Source: Acanthosepion esculentum
Lineage: Eukaryota; Mollusca; Cephalopoda; Sepiida; Sepiidae
Reading direction: 5' to 3'
Length of the DNA stretch: 64,000 nucleotides
Assembly: GCA_964036315.1 (NCBI GenBank)
Contig: OZ038492.1
Coordinates: 36,453,118-36,517,117 of the forward strand
Shown: in pieces, positions 25,728 to 36,470 of the stretch
How the letters are laid out: every line of letters starts with the position of its first letter
Numbering within the stretch: the first letter of the stretch is position 1
The notes under the pieces: generated by a model
Seen by the model: the letters and a program-made list of their open reading frames with translations, nothing else
What the model was told of the DNA's origin: nothing
The model's database searches: none
Program-made: the position numbers and the translations under genes

Positions 25728-26080
25728 TTTACCCTAAGCAAGGCAATAAAGCTAATAGGACCCAGTGGGTTACCGATTATGAAATAATAGAAGAAAAAGA
25801 AGATAAATTAATTTTTGAAGATCAATGTTCACTGAAAAACAAGTAGCATGGAAACTGTTAGCATGGAACCTACGTTTCCATCTTGCCAATTCAACTCTTA
25901 ATTGATAATACCTTTGCTGCCAATCTAGAACTAGAAAATGTGCCAACCGAACATACATTGAGTGTAAGCTGAAAAAGGTGGAATACCTGGACGTTGATTT
26001 GAAACACGATTTAAAAAGCCATAAAGGAAGCTAAACAGCCGACTATGCTGTATCAACAGATGATATAACCGCACCAGAAA
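25728..26080 (-). pseudogene. LINE-A 3' end, degenerate
   Basis: Minus-strand translation gives a decayed C-terminus related to other LINE-A copies, with residues reading LARWKRRFHANSF followed by the NxDLQKL block. The family's 3' tail follows (caaggcaataaagc on the + strand near 25739). Stops and frameshifts are present. The family is a non-LTR retrotransposon, and the clade is not assigned. Confidence 0.7.
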
Positions 26081-26650
26081 TGTGACCCAGCGAGAGGGAT
26101 AGAAATCTTTGCGTAGATTAAAAAGGGACACGACACAGTTAAGAAAGGAAAAACACGAAACAACTCTGGTACATAAAGAAAAAAAGATAGAAAAAATAAA
26201 AGGAAGTCGGAAAAGGAAGACATTCCTGTTTACATCGCCATTTATCATATCGGTAAAAACAAGGATTGGGACATATTTCTTACAGTAAAGATTTGTTTCC
26301 GTGGGACTCGGAATTGTCGAGGAATCATTAACAATAACAATAAAATAAGTTACACCTGTACGCCTAACTGGAAAAACAGACTGAAAATTAAAATATAAAA
26401 TATTATATGGAAGAGAGAAGAAACAGTTTCAGACAACTGCCCTCTTAAAGGAAATTGTCAAGTTGAAAGTGCTGTATATCAGGCAACGTTTGTCAAAATT
26501 AAAGAATATATATTGGATCGGGAGAAGGACTGTTTAAAAAAAAGGTTCTATAAACATAAAATGTCGATGGATACTGAGGATTACAAGACGAACACAGAAA
26601 GGAGCGTTTTTCAAGGGGCGATTAGAAAAATTATGTGGAGTTAAAAGTAA
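26081..26650. other. Unassigned AT-rich sequence
   Basis: Purine-rich + strand. No domain or repeat recognised. Confidence 0.5.
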
Positions 26651-26806
26651 GATGGGAATTAAGAAATGAATCTGGAGGTACAAGGAGATGGGAATTAAAA
26701 AAGAATGTGTAGGTATCAGTAAGATGGAAATTAAAAATGAATCTGGAGGTATCGACGAGATGGGAATTAAAAAAGAATGTGGAATTATCATTGAGATGGG
26801 AAATTC
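26651..26806 (+). repeat. 36-bp minisatellite, in frame
   Basis: The landmark gatggraatt starts at 26651, 26687, 26723 and 26759, with a fifth start at 26795, so the period is exactly 36 bp. Units alternate between gaatgtg-type and gaatctgg-type, giving a 72-bp dimer. The period is a multiple of three, so part of it reads as repeated 12-residue blocks (MGIKKECVGISK). A stop in the first unit and the lack of coding context argue against a real gene. Confidence 0.85.
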
Positions 26807-27228
26807 TCATGGAAACAGTAAGCTATCGGAAAAGGATCAAGGCTTTGCGTTTTATGCCTCAAAAAAGTTGGCAATAATTATGTATCATAATCCCAGAAAC
26901 TCGTTAGACTGAAGATCTGATTTTATGACAAGATGTAAATATGTAAAGAAGTTCGTACTCACGCAAGGGGAACCGGAAGTTTGAGATTGAGAGATAAAGA
27001 AAAAGACCCCCACTTCACAATAGATTACTATATAGCAACCCTTTCCTGATTCTCATCAGTATGGGTGAATTACACACACAAAAATGGACACACGTACACA
27101 TAAAAGTCCAGTTCGACCGCTTATATGACGTCACCTTCACATCAAGAAATTAGTTCAATGAAACGTGAGAACGGCGGAATGAAAACGAGTTGCGAAACTC
27201 CACACAGAACATTCGAAAGTGCTCTAGA

Positions 27229-27230
<2 letters not shown>
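26807..27230. other. Unassigned sequence
   Basis: No recognised gene or repeat. Confidence 0.5.

Positions 27231-27292
<62 letters not shown>
27231..27292. repeat. TA microsatellite
   Basis: About 31 TA units. Confidence 0.98.
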
Positions 27293-27295
<3 letters not shown>

Positions 27296-27520
27296 GATTC
27301 GAGAATAAAATAACATTTATCCCCCAGGATTTTGAATCCGTCTGTCGGAAGAGCCAACTAACCAATAGTTCTGGCTCGCGAAATCTGGTACCCGTATCGA
27401 ATTTGAAATAAAACCTAATGCTAACCGCTTTTCTCGCATATCTCCATTTCTTGTAAAAATTATAGTTAATAAATAAATTATAAATATTTTAAAATGGGGA
27501 GTTACGTTTCAATCACCCTG

Positions 27521-27527
<7 letters not shown>
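27293..27527. other. Unassigned sequence
   Basis: AT-rich, nothing recognised. Confidence 0.5.

Positions 27528-27528
<1 letters not shown>

Positions 27529-27579
<51 letters not shown>
27529..27579. repeat. TA microsatellite
   Basis: TA tract directly beside the foldback element that starts at 27580. Confidence 0.98.
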
Positions 27580-27582
<3 letters not shown>

Positions 27583-27983
27583 TGAATATACATAATATTC
27601 CACGTCGATAGCATGACTCGGAGTTACATGCGGATAAGCAATCTTCAGGTGCAGAATACTCACTAACCGGTGAGCGTTATGAAACCGCTTTCGTACATAT
27701 CGTATTTGCGCAAATTCATTTTTTTTTAAATATAAATTTTTCAAAACATTTTCGTCTTTCGAACTTAAGACATTGATAGATGTAAATTACGAATAATTAA
27801 TTTGAATATTATAGACAGCAATAAAAAAGGAACAAGTCTTAAAACACCAGCTTTAACACAACACCACGAGAACGGGAATTTTGTAACGCTCAGCGGTCAG
27901 CGGGTCTTCTGCACCTGAAGATTGCAAATTCTCATTAAAATTCGAGTCGTCCTATCGACGTGGGAGATTATGTATATTCACTA
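27580..27983. mobile_element. Foldback-type inverted-repeat element, about 404 bp
   Basis: The left arm (27580 to about 27690) and right arm (about 27872-27983) are inverted copies. The outermost 17 bases, tagtgaatatacataat at the left, are found as the exact reverse complement at the right. Inside, cacgtcgata, atcttcaggtgcag and gagcgtta each have an inverted partner. The centre (27691-27871) is AT-rich and has no ORF. TA dinucleotides flank both ends. This fits a non-autonomous foldback or MITE-like element that inserts at TA. Confidence 0.75.
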
Positions 27984-28224
<241 letters not shown>

Positions 28225-28359
28225 ATTAACTGATTTAAAGTATTATAAATAAATAATTTATAATGTTTATGCTCTGTAAATTTACATTGGGCACTGTTAT
28301 GTAAAAATAAAACTATAAATGAGAACACCGGATTATATATCTTACTGTTCTTTCTTTTT

Positions 28360-28365
<6 letters not shown>

Positions 28366-28441
<76 letters not shown>
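28366..28441. repeat. TA microsatellite
   Basis: About 37 TA units, followed by GTATAT variants. Confidence 0.98.
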
Positions 28442-28443
<2 letters not shown>

Positions 28444-28473
28444 ATATGTATGTATATGTATATATATATATAT

Positions 28474-28756
28474 ATGCACAAGTAAAAGAGACAAATAAAT
28501 ATTATATATATATATGTATATTATTTATTTCTCTGTTTCTTTTATTGAGAAATATGAAGAAATAAATAATTATATATATATATGTGTGTATATGTATATG
28601 TATGTATATGTATATATGTATATATGTATGTATATGTATATATATATATATGCGCAAGTAAAAGAAAAGGAGACAAATAAATATTATATATATATATGTA
28701 TATTATTTATTTCTCTGTTTCTTTTATTGAGAAATATGAATATGAAATAAATAATT

Positions 28757-28760
<4 letters not shown>
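28474..28760. repeat. Tandem duplication of about 180 bp
   Basis: The block beginning gcacaagtaaaag (28475) recurs as gcgcaagtaaaag (about 28651) with the same downstream order: aaataaatatta, TA tract, ttatttctctgtttc, gagaaatatgaa and aaataaataatta. A third, shorter piece (tatttcttttattgg) follows the next TA tract near 28855. Confidence 0.85.

Positions 28761-28763
<3 letters not shown>

Positions 28764-28841
<78 letters not shown>
28764..28841. repeat. TA microsatellite
   Basis: About 38 TA units. Confidence 0.98.
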
Positions 28842-28843
<2 letters not shown>

Positions 28844-28869
28844 GTTATTTCTTTGTATTTCTTTTATTG

Positions 28870-29929
28870 GCGCAAAGCAAACATGATCCAAGCCAATTTA
28901 AATATAAGGAAAGAATGAAAGTAAAAGAAAAAATAGTTACGAAAGATTAATGAAGTTATCATGTCGACAGACGCCATCTTAGAAATTACATTTTTCTTTT
29001 TCATAGAAGGTAATTTCCTCTATTAATATATATCTAATATGTAACAATGTCACTCGTCATTATATTTACAGTGTTTTGCGTGGAATGACATATGCAGATA
29101 TCTGTAAGCCCTTGCCAGAATGATAAAATTCCTGTCATTGTAGACCGGAAAGTCAATTAGTCTATAATTCAAACCGACGAGATCAGCTACAAGAGTTAAG
29201 CGATCTTATAAGTGAGATGGAACGTTTAACATTCGCACAATGAAACACGACGCACTACGAGCAGAAAAAAACACAACAACAACAACAAAAAAAACACTCT
29301 AGCAGAAAGCAATGTTTGCGGAAATTATCACAAGTGTTTAGAATTGGTAACAATAGGTTATTATCCAGAGAAACCGTTACAAAAGATTTTCGGATAGTTG
29401 AACTGTTGTCGGCGAAGCAATTATAATTGGCGAGGCAAGTGTAATTTGAGAGGCAAGTGAAATCGGCGTGCGGTGTTCATATTCCGGTCGATAATGTTTT
29501 GTTCACTTCACGATAACGCTCTTATATATAAACCTATCTTTCCCGGGCCAAGAGTAAATTAGCAGAACTCTCTTTGCTGGCTACCAGTCTTCTGTGTCAT
29601 GTCCCTTCAGACAGTTTTCGATCATGGCTGTGCACGATTTCTTGACCTTTGTAGATCTTAATAAATGTTATCTTCTCGCCCTCTCTTCTGATCGTTGTTC
29701 TGCTAGGCATTTACACAAGCTCGTTAGGTAGTTTATACCCTGATTTTGCCTCTCCGCCTTGCTTTTAATATGTCTTGTCAGTGTTATATTCTCTGAGCCC
29801 ACTTTCCTCATTATGGGCCCTAGAAATATTGTCACTTTCCGATGTTCAGTATAAAGGTCCTTTATTTTTATTTTTTCTCTAAAATTTTGTTGTTGCTCAT
29901 ATGTTTATTCCGTGGTATTTTCAGCATCT
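28870..29929. other. Unassigned sequence with a small 20-bp repeat
   Basis: No gene recognised. Around 29409-29470 a motif like ggcgaggcaagtgtaatt occurs three times in tandem with changes. A short CAA run lies near 29270-29290. Confidence 0.5.
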
Positions 29930-30170
29930 TCCTGTATGTAAACTTTATGAATTTAAGAGCAGTACTAGGCTAGCGACGAGGTCTCAGCAATTTACAGGCG
30001 AGTTGTAAACATATATTCTATGCTAACAGCTTCTTTTCGCGCCATTTCCGTTGTGGATCCCCCTTCCGGCACCATGCTTTCCAGCCAACATTAATCTGCA
30101 AAATTTTAATTGGAATGTCAATCGCTATCTACCATCCTCTTGATTAATTTGTCCTCTCATAATATAGTTG
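29930..30170 (+). pseudogene. LINE-A 3' end
   Basis: Reads LYEFKSSTRLATRSQQF, then after a stop a block with LPAPCFPANINLQNF and NVNRYL. These match other LINE-A copies at 62.7 kb and 35.4 kb. Stops interrupt the frame. The 3' tail is absent here. Confidence 0.75.
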
Positions 30171-30569
30171 TATTATTAGGTTAATTTTTTCACTATTTTC
30201 GGAAAATTTCTGAGCATTTAGTTTGAAAGATCGTGTGAAAAAATGTACAGAAATACCTAATTTCTACAGGATTATGTTTACAAACTGTATTCAGAATTTT
30301 ACTATCTCAAGAATACATCTAAATAAATTGCTACTTTTTGTATTAGATATATTGAATAGGAAATATATTCAAAACAGAATTCAGATTATGAATCACCACA
30401 TGCATATGTAAAAACTGGAAATAATTTTGAATGATTACAAAAAAGGCAACTCAATGAATAATGTTTTTCATATCATTTGTTAGAGAATTTGTTAGATCAT
30501 AATGAAAACAAAAAATAGATAAAAGTGTATATAACACCATAATACTGATGGAAACAAAATATAAAACAA
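30171..30569. other. Unassigned AT-rich sequence
   Basis: No recognised element; lies between two LINE-A 3' pieces. Confidence 0.5.
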
Positions 30570-30715
30570 AATGTTTTAAATTTACATTGTTTTCTACGGT
30601 CTTTCTGATTACTCTTCTTTTTTTGTCTCTCCTTAGTAATATTTCTGTATTTTAATTTTTCCACACACGGTAATACCTTGTGTCTTAGCTTTACTGCCTT
30701 GCTTGCTGTAAAAAA
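30570..30715 (+). repeat. LINE-A 3' tail
   Basis: Contains the family tail: a pyrimidine-rich run, then ccttgtgtcttag and actgccttgcttg near 30675-30710. Best aligned with 62850-62950. The minus-strand open frame over this tail and its flank is not supported as a gene. Confidence 0.7.
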
Positions 30716-30969
30716 AGAAAGAAAAGACCAACGGTACAATAAAAATTCCGAATTAAAAACCAGCTTGAAGACGAATATTTCTGCCCTATCTGGTCTGGTG
30801 CTCATGCAATATTCTTGACGTAAATACAATGAAAGGACAGTAATGTAATCGATCCAAACCTGGGATCTCGACATCAATCTCATACTCAGCAACGTGACGT
30901 GGCTTCCCTCTGTCTTTTCTACAGATATTTCCATTTCATTTCTGATGAGTTCTCCTCCCCTGTGTCCGA

Positions 30970-31275
30970 CAGCATGGATTTAAGCGTGCTACTAGATTGT
31001 CAAATGGGTCTCGCCGTTTTACTGCCGTAGAACGAACTCGATGCAACCGTCTGTTCTATTCTAATAATTTCTATTCTCACACTTCCCTCCTGTGGAACCC
31101 TCTTCCGATTTATTGCTTGAAAAATTCAAATCCATCGTCAATTGCCATCTAATCTCTTCCTAAATCCAGGTACTTAATGTTCTTCATTCTCACTGAAGTC
31201 CTCTCGTTCTCTTTCACTCCCTGTAATCCTCCGCATCCTAGTGGCATTATCGCCTTCCTTGGAGTGAAATGATTA
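30970..31275 (+). pseudogene. LINE-A 3' end
   Basis: A degenerate C-terminus reads ERTRCNRLFYSNN and LLWNPLP, the conserved arginine-rich and WNxLP region of this LINE family. The tail follows (tagtggcattatcgccttcc near 31237). Confidence 0.65.
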
Positions 31276-31539
31276 AAAAAAAATTATCAGTAGGCTCAGT
31301 CAGGTTATCTTGTCCTAGAGGTACGCACTGTTGGTACGTATGAAATTCATGTGGTGCCTCTATGAAAATGCATTACGCGACTTCCGACCTGACAATGTGA
31401 TTACGAAAGAAGAATTTCAGGGAAGTAACGTTTCCAAATAAGAGTATTTAAGATAATGATATTTGTCCATAATTTTTGCCATGATACTGCTAATTGTTGG
31501 GAGGTTCCTCATCGTTGAACTTTTAATTCAGACTACATG
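31276..31539. other. Unassigned sequence
   Basis: Nothing recognised. Confidence 0.5.
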
Positions 31540-31860
31540 ACAGGAATTCTAAAAAATATTATGGTGTCATAGTCAGTGATACACTTTCGTTAGCTAGTGT
31601 CGGTGAAGTTATAGAATGTAATCAAGCACAAGACAATAAACTATACAAGAAAATATTGCAGAAAGCATTGCTCGATAGCACCCAAATGCTATTTCCCAGA
31701 ATGAACGCACGAAGAATCTTATTTTATGACAAGATAATGCACCTGCCCATACGGAGAAAAACAAACTATAAAGTGCTTAAAGGAAATGCGTTATAAAGAT
31801 TCTATATTGGCCAGGTCAGAAACTTGACACGTCTCACTGAACAATTCACACATCTCCTGA
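31540..31860 (+). pseudogene. Tc1-like transposase catalytic-core relic
   Basis: A DNA-transposon transposase of the Tc1/mariner (IS630) superfamily, broken by frameshifts and stops. The diagnostic box QDNAPAHT is encoded at 31730-31753, including the second catalytic Asp. WPGQ follows in the same frame at 31808-31819, with an Asp codon at 31826-31828 where SPDLNPIE is usual. Two stops lie between the boxes. The residue at the expected third catalytic position, about 36 codons after the second Asp, is not Glu. Upstream, in another frame, a stretch resembles the family's V-x-G…N…Y…L region. No terminal inverted repeats were found. Confidence 0.85.
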
Positions 31861-31989
31861 ATTATTTCTCAACCAAAAATAAAGAAACTTCGATTCTATC
31901 ATATATTTCTCTAAAGGGAAAGTCCTTTCACGGCAAAGTGCATGAGTAGTCTCTTTCTCTATCAAGCTCTCTTACACACACGCACGCGC

Positions 31990-32135
31990 GCAGAAATATC
32001 GATATATCTCAGTTTGTTCATTATCTATCTATGTATCTATCTATCTATTGCAATTCAATTCACATATATCTATCTATCTATCTATCTGTTTTATAATCAC
32101 ATTCCATACTGTTCACATCTCTGTAAATCCTTGCA

Positions 32136-32192
<57 letters not shown>

Positions 32193-32195
32193 GTC
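31990..32195. repeat. Compound TATC locus, left copy
   Basis: TATC runs are separated by two unique spacers, attgcaattcaattcaca (about 32047) and ataatcacattccatact (about 32092). The same spacers in the same order recur at 33345-33520 on the other side of the Gypsy relic. The LTR begins immediately after the last TATC-like unit. Confidence 0.9.
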
Positions 32196-32523
32196 TGTTG
32201 TGGATTCCGGGATTAAATCCGATATCAATAAATAACAAACGCCAGGAATAGATAAGGAAAATAAATGTATTAACGTAATAATACAAACTGGTAATACGGG
32301 TTAGTAGATCCAGGAATGCGGGTTAGTAGCAATAATATATATACAGTCTTGGTATTGAAGTATCGCGGTATGACTCCTTACTGAGTCTAGGTACTCGTGA
32401 CGGTGACTCTTGTGCTACCCTCCTCTAATACTACCCTCATACTACAGTCCGGGTATTCACTGGTAGTAGTTTATGTATAACTCGGTTGAGTCTATTTGTA
32501 TGAAAAGGGGAGACACCTTAACA
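32196..32523 (-). mobile_element. Long terminal repeat of a Gypsy-type element
   Basis: On the minus strand this 328-bp stretch starts TGTTAAGG (32523) and ends CACAACA (32196), the TG…CA form of an LTR. A polypurine tract lies immediately upstream, and decayed Gypsy coding sequence lies upstream of that. This is therefore the 3' LTR. I did not find the partner 5' LTR. Confidence 0.8.
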
Positions 32524-32534
32524 CCCTCCTTCTT
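32524..32534 (-). promoter_or_regulatory. Polypurine tract
   Basis: Minus-strand AAGAAGGAGGG directly abuts the LTR's TG end. This is the expected plus-strand primer site for LTR-retroelement reverse transcription. Confidence 0.75.
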
Positions 32535-33300
32535 AAATCCCTTTTGGGGGGAGTTAATATATTTTCCTTTCTCATATGGTCGACAATTAGAGGCACTGTA
32601 AATTTTCTCTTCCTGCTAGTCCTTCCAATTTTTGTATCTTCTTGTGGTCTTTGAATCTCAAAAACTTCAAAGATCGCCTCCATCGACTCGTCATTTTCTG
32701 CGGGTGAGCTTGGCTCTTCAACCCGTTTTTTTGTATTTGTTCAATAAGTTTTCTGTGGGTAACTTTTTCGCCTTTTGTGTACATACGTTTCCTAGTCTGT
32801 TAATTATTCTATTTGGTTCCTCATAAGCCATATTGTTACTGAAATAGACCCATTCTTGTTTGAATAATCTCTCGAGCACTGTAGGTGTATACCGGTTTTT
32901 ATTTATTTTTTCCTTCGTCCTCTGAATAAATTCATCCTTTTTCGCTTCTTTTCTTATCTCTCGCAAGGTCACAGGTATTTCCTTTACTGCCTTGTATAAC
33001 TCTTTACTGTTTTCATCTGTGGTAGCAAATGGCGCGTTTCGCTTCTTTTTACATACTGGTTGGACATTTTCTTTCAATTCACTTCTAGCTGCACCCTTAC
33101 AAAACGATCTGATAGGTGAATCCCATACGTCGAACCTTTTCATCCAGTCTGTACCCACTAGATTTTCCGTATCTTTCATTACGTATATCTTGAGTTTTTT
33201 GTTTTCCCGTGAAATTTAACATTTACGATTATTTCTCCTTCGAATTTTTAAACGCTTTCCTGTCACCGACTTAGCAATTTTTTGTGTATGTAACATGGTT
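32535..33300 (-). pseudogene. Gypsy (Ty3-like) pol relic with internal deletion
   Basis: Minus-strand coding remains in three parts. About 33300-33080 is the C-terminal part of a retropepsin-like domain running into the protease-RT linker: GKRLK, then KFHGKTK in another frame, then NLVGTDWMKRFDVWDSPIRSF. About 33030-32930 (VKEIPVTLREIRKEAKKDEF) resembles the RNase H-integrase linker. About 32900-32550 resembles the end of integrase (FKQEW…RRLGNV-like) and the polyprotein tail. The reverse transcriptase and most of RNase H and integrase are missing, so a large internal deletion is inferred. It cannot be autonomous. Confidence 0.8.
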
Positions 33301-33326
33301 GGTCTGTTAAGCTTTTTCCATGTCTG

Positions 33327-33398
33327 TAGGTTAATTATCTATCTATCTATTGTAATTCAATTCCCATCTATCTATCTATCTATTGTAATTCAATTCCC

Positions 33399-33474
<76 letters not shown>

Positions 33475-33522
33475 GTTGTATAATCACATTTCATACTGTG
33501 CTCAACTATGTCTATCCTTGCA

Positions 33523-33555
<33 letters not shown>

Positions 33556-33580
33556 CTCTATCTATCTATCTCATTCTTTT

Positions 33581-33640
<60 letters not shown>
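33327..33640. repeat. Compound TATC/TA locus, right copy
   Basis: TATC runs at 33398-33475 and 33523-33570, then TA to 33638. Spacers attgtaattcaattccca (twice) and ataatcacatttcatact match those left of the LTR at 32.05-32.13 kb. Confidence 0.92.
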
Positions 33641-33641
<1 letters not shown>

Positions 33642-34141
33642 TGTGTGTGTATGTGTGTCAGAACGATGGATACGAACAGACTGAAATAATAATTAATCCA
33701 CACACACACAAAAACACACACACAGGCACACACATACACACAAGCACACACATACACACACATATATATGCATGCTTTTATTTCTGCATGTATATTTGGT
33801 TGAACGAGAACAGAAACACAGGAAATAGAATATGATGTTTTCGAGGCGTAAAGCCATGATCGCTTTAAAAATCTTCATTCCATGTCCTGCGCTTTTGCCT
33901 GTATTCGTCTACCGACCAAAGACTAATGGGAGTAATACATGACTTGTACCCCAACCAGTGATGACACTTTCAATAGGTTCTCATATATATATTTATCTTA
34001 GTTTCGGTTGCCTTTCAAAATCAGCATTCCATATAGTTTTATCTTTTTTGTCTTTAGTTGAACTACGATCACTCTCAAACGGAAAATTAAATATTCATGA
34101 GATGCTGAGGATGGCAATATCCATACACAGATAGTTAACAT

Positions 34142-34150
<9 letters not shown>
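33641..34150. repeat. CA-rich run and hairpin repeat remnant
   Basis: CA microsatellite at about 33699-33760. On the minus strand near 33836-33865, ATGGCTTTACGCCTCGAAAAC forms a GGC/GCC hairpin followed by CGAAAAC, like other hairpin motifs in this window. The remainder is unassigned. Confidence 0.6.
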
Positions 34151-34218
<68 letters not shown>

Positions 34219-34239
34219 CACGCGCATATATATACATAT

Positions 34240-34299
<60 letters not shown>

Positions 34300-34409
34300 T
34301 TCTTGCATGCAAATAAACTCACAAATGAATAAGACGTGCCTTCTTAAATAAATTATATCTACGTACAAATAGCCATACATTCACTGTCCCTAGCGACTGC
34401 TGAACAAAT

Positions 34410-34455
<46 letters not shown>

Positions 34456-34511
34456 AATCGCAACCGAACACAGAAAAATATTTTAACAGTGTCTATACAC
34501 ACTCTCCCCCA

Positions 34512-34553
<42 letters not shown>

Positions 34554-34569
34554 TGTGTGTTTCTGTGTT

Positions 34570-34608
<39 letters not shown>

Positions 34609-34612
34609 TAAT
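34151..34612. repeat. TA and CA microsatellite cluster
   Basis: TA tracts at about 34151-34214, 34253-34295, 34412-34452 and 34518-34551, and a CA run at 34570-34592. Confidence 0.97.
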
Positions 34613-35204
34613 ATATAAGTATGTATATGTGTGTGCGGAGAGGAGAGTGTGTCTGAATATAAATATTAAAAGCGCTGAATTGGATGCAGGACGTCTGTCA
34701 AAGTATAATCATTAATTGATAGAAGTGATAGGATAATTATTTGACAAGTCCCGCGTTCGCTACGTGCTATAAATTCTAAATGCCTTCTCTACAAAATTAA
34801 AACTCCTCACTAGCCTTGACAGCTCTTTCTCCTTCTCGTCTATTCGGTCTTCTCTCTCGGCCCAGTCCACTCTTGCTCGGCTCTAGCTCGCTTCTTCTTA
34901 ATTTTGACTTTCATCAGAATCGTTTCTATCACGCAGTCCGTCTTCTAGCTTTTAGACCCTCGCTGGCATCACTGTTAAATTCACTTGCGTATTGCAGCTT
35001 GAATTTAATGCGGTCTTCTTGCTATTTATGTATTTTGTATCGATTTCCACTCTTTTATTTGTTTCTTCTCCGAATCTGCCTTCGTTTTACTTTCGTTTGT
35101 CTTTCTTCCTCGCTTTTATTTAAGTCTTATTTTCTTTTTCCAAGGCGCGCCTGTGCCAGTAGCCTATACCTTAGTAACTCGTAAGTCATGGTATGTTTTT
35201 TACT
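34613..35204. other. Unassigned pyrimidine-rich sequence
   Basis: A serine/leucine-rich open frame on the + strand (34816-35184) reflects the C/T-rich composition. I recognise no protein. Confidence 0.45.
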
Positions 35205-35735
35205 AATATCACCCCATGAAAGGCAGCAAAGTCACTAAGACGTAAGAGATTACTGAAGGTGAAAGAATAAAAAAAACGAGAAGCCTTACTAAGAAGAGAG
35301 AATAATAGAAGTGTAATACAGAGATCAGTAGATAACGATTGACATTGTATTTAAATTTTTGAGGATCAAAGTTGGCTAGAAAGCAAGAAGCCAAAATAGA
35401 GTACCTCAATCGAGTAGTGCGAGAAAAGTCACTGTTAGCCGAGACCTTACTATTACACCTAACCAATTTAACTGTGAATTGATGAGACCTTGCCATCAAT
35501 CTAGGGATACGCTTAAATTCATAAAGTTTAGGTAACATAGTGAGCATTACCCATGCAAATTATTTATAGAAAAGTCACAGGGAGGATACGCTATGCAGCG
35601 AGAAAGTGACTGAGGTCGAGACGCCAGGTCAGTACCAGTAATATTGCTGATTCCTCTTTGGATTTTATTAAGAATACCAGAAACAAATATATTAACAAGC
35701 AAAAAAAAAAAACAACAAAAAAAATAACATAAATG
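35205..35735 (-). pseudogene. LINE-A C-terminal region and 3' tail
   Basis: In minus-strand order, NKIQRGISNITGTDL (finger/thumb region) runs to NNLHG, then a frame change, then KLYEFKRIPRLMARSHQF, and finally FDPQKFKYNVNRYLL. The 3' tail follows (aggcagcaaagtcactaagac on the + strand at 35221). This is one of the longer copies of the family. The LDKIQ…CxGNC block at 42.9-43.1 kb aligns with its first part. Confidence 0.8.
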
Positions 35736-35803
35736 CATTATTTATTTATTTTTTGTTTTTCCTTATTTTTTTTACTTTTCCAGGAATACCATCCCTTTGT
35801 CAC

Positions 35804-35804
<1 letters not shown>

Positions 35805-35863
<59 letters not shown>

Positions 35864-35864
35864 G
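35805..35864. repeat. TATC microsatellite
   Basis: About 15 TATC units. Confidence 0.98.
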
Positions 35865-36039
35865 TTTTTCCCTTCTGAAGATTTGTAAGGATCCTAAAGG
35901 AAAAATAATGAAAATATCAATGTGCCTTTTCAAATCAATGTATTTGTTCTGTCGCATCAAATCTTTGTTCAAATCTTTCCTTCGTAGATCAACAGAAATA
36001 TTCCGTCCTGGGTATGACGATAAATTACATCCGCATCCC

Positions 36040-36470
36040 GTGTAAGACGATAAACTATGCCCAACAGAAAGGCTTCTGATCAGGAAGTTTTGAAAAGCGT
36101 GTAACCGCCTTTTAATTGCTGGTATTCGCAGTTCCACCCTTACCCGAGGTGGTAGCACCTGTTAGGGTCCCAACTATGGGCAACTAGTTAACCCCCAAAC
36201 TGGAGTTAAAACACTATGAAAGTGTAAAAATAAGTTTTAATACCAGCAATAAATTTTTCGAAAGAAAAATTATTACTAGCAATAAATTTTGAAAGAAAAT
36301 GAATATTACCAGCAATTCATTTTTTAAGGAAAGTGTTATTATCATCATTACATTTTTGGAAAAATATTACCAGGCATAAAAATCTTTTCGGTATTAAATA
36401 ACCCATTGACGTTGATATGCCGTAAAACAAAAAACAAACGAAACAGAAATATTATTGACGAGTTCCATCC
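36040..36470 (-). repeat. Dispersed repeat, copy 1 (partner at 56.06 kb)
   Basis: Shares motif order with 56060-56470: an agaggcttctgatc-like block, an accgccttttaattg block, a ggtggtagcacctg/ggttgcagcatttg block, several accagcaat…gaaagaaaa units, and ggtattaaat…gatatgcc. The internal part is a decayed tandem of about 50 bp. No coding potential recognised. Probably a non-autonomous element. Confidence 0.7.

Noticed and set aside
26688..26912. Repeat protein encoded by the 36-bp minisatellite
   Set aside because: The frame is closed by a stop in the first unit and continues into unrelated sequence. There is no supporting context.
30497..30934. 145-codon minus-strand ORF as a gene
   Set aside because: Part of it is antisense to a LINE-A 3' tail (30570-30715). 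The rest has no recognisable domain.
34816..35184. Secreted or membrane protein from a serine/leucine-rich frame
   Set aside because: The pyrimidine-rich + strand alone accounts for Ser/Leu/Phe richness; no signal-peptide arrangement or domain stands out.
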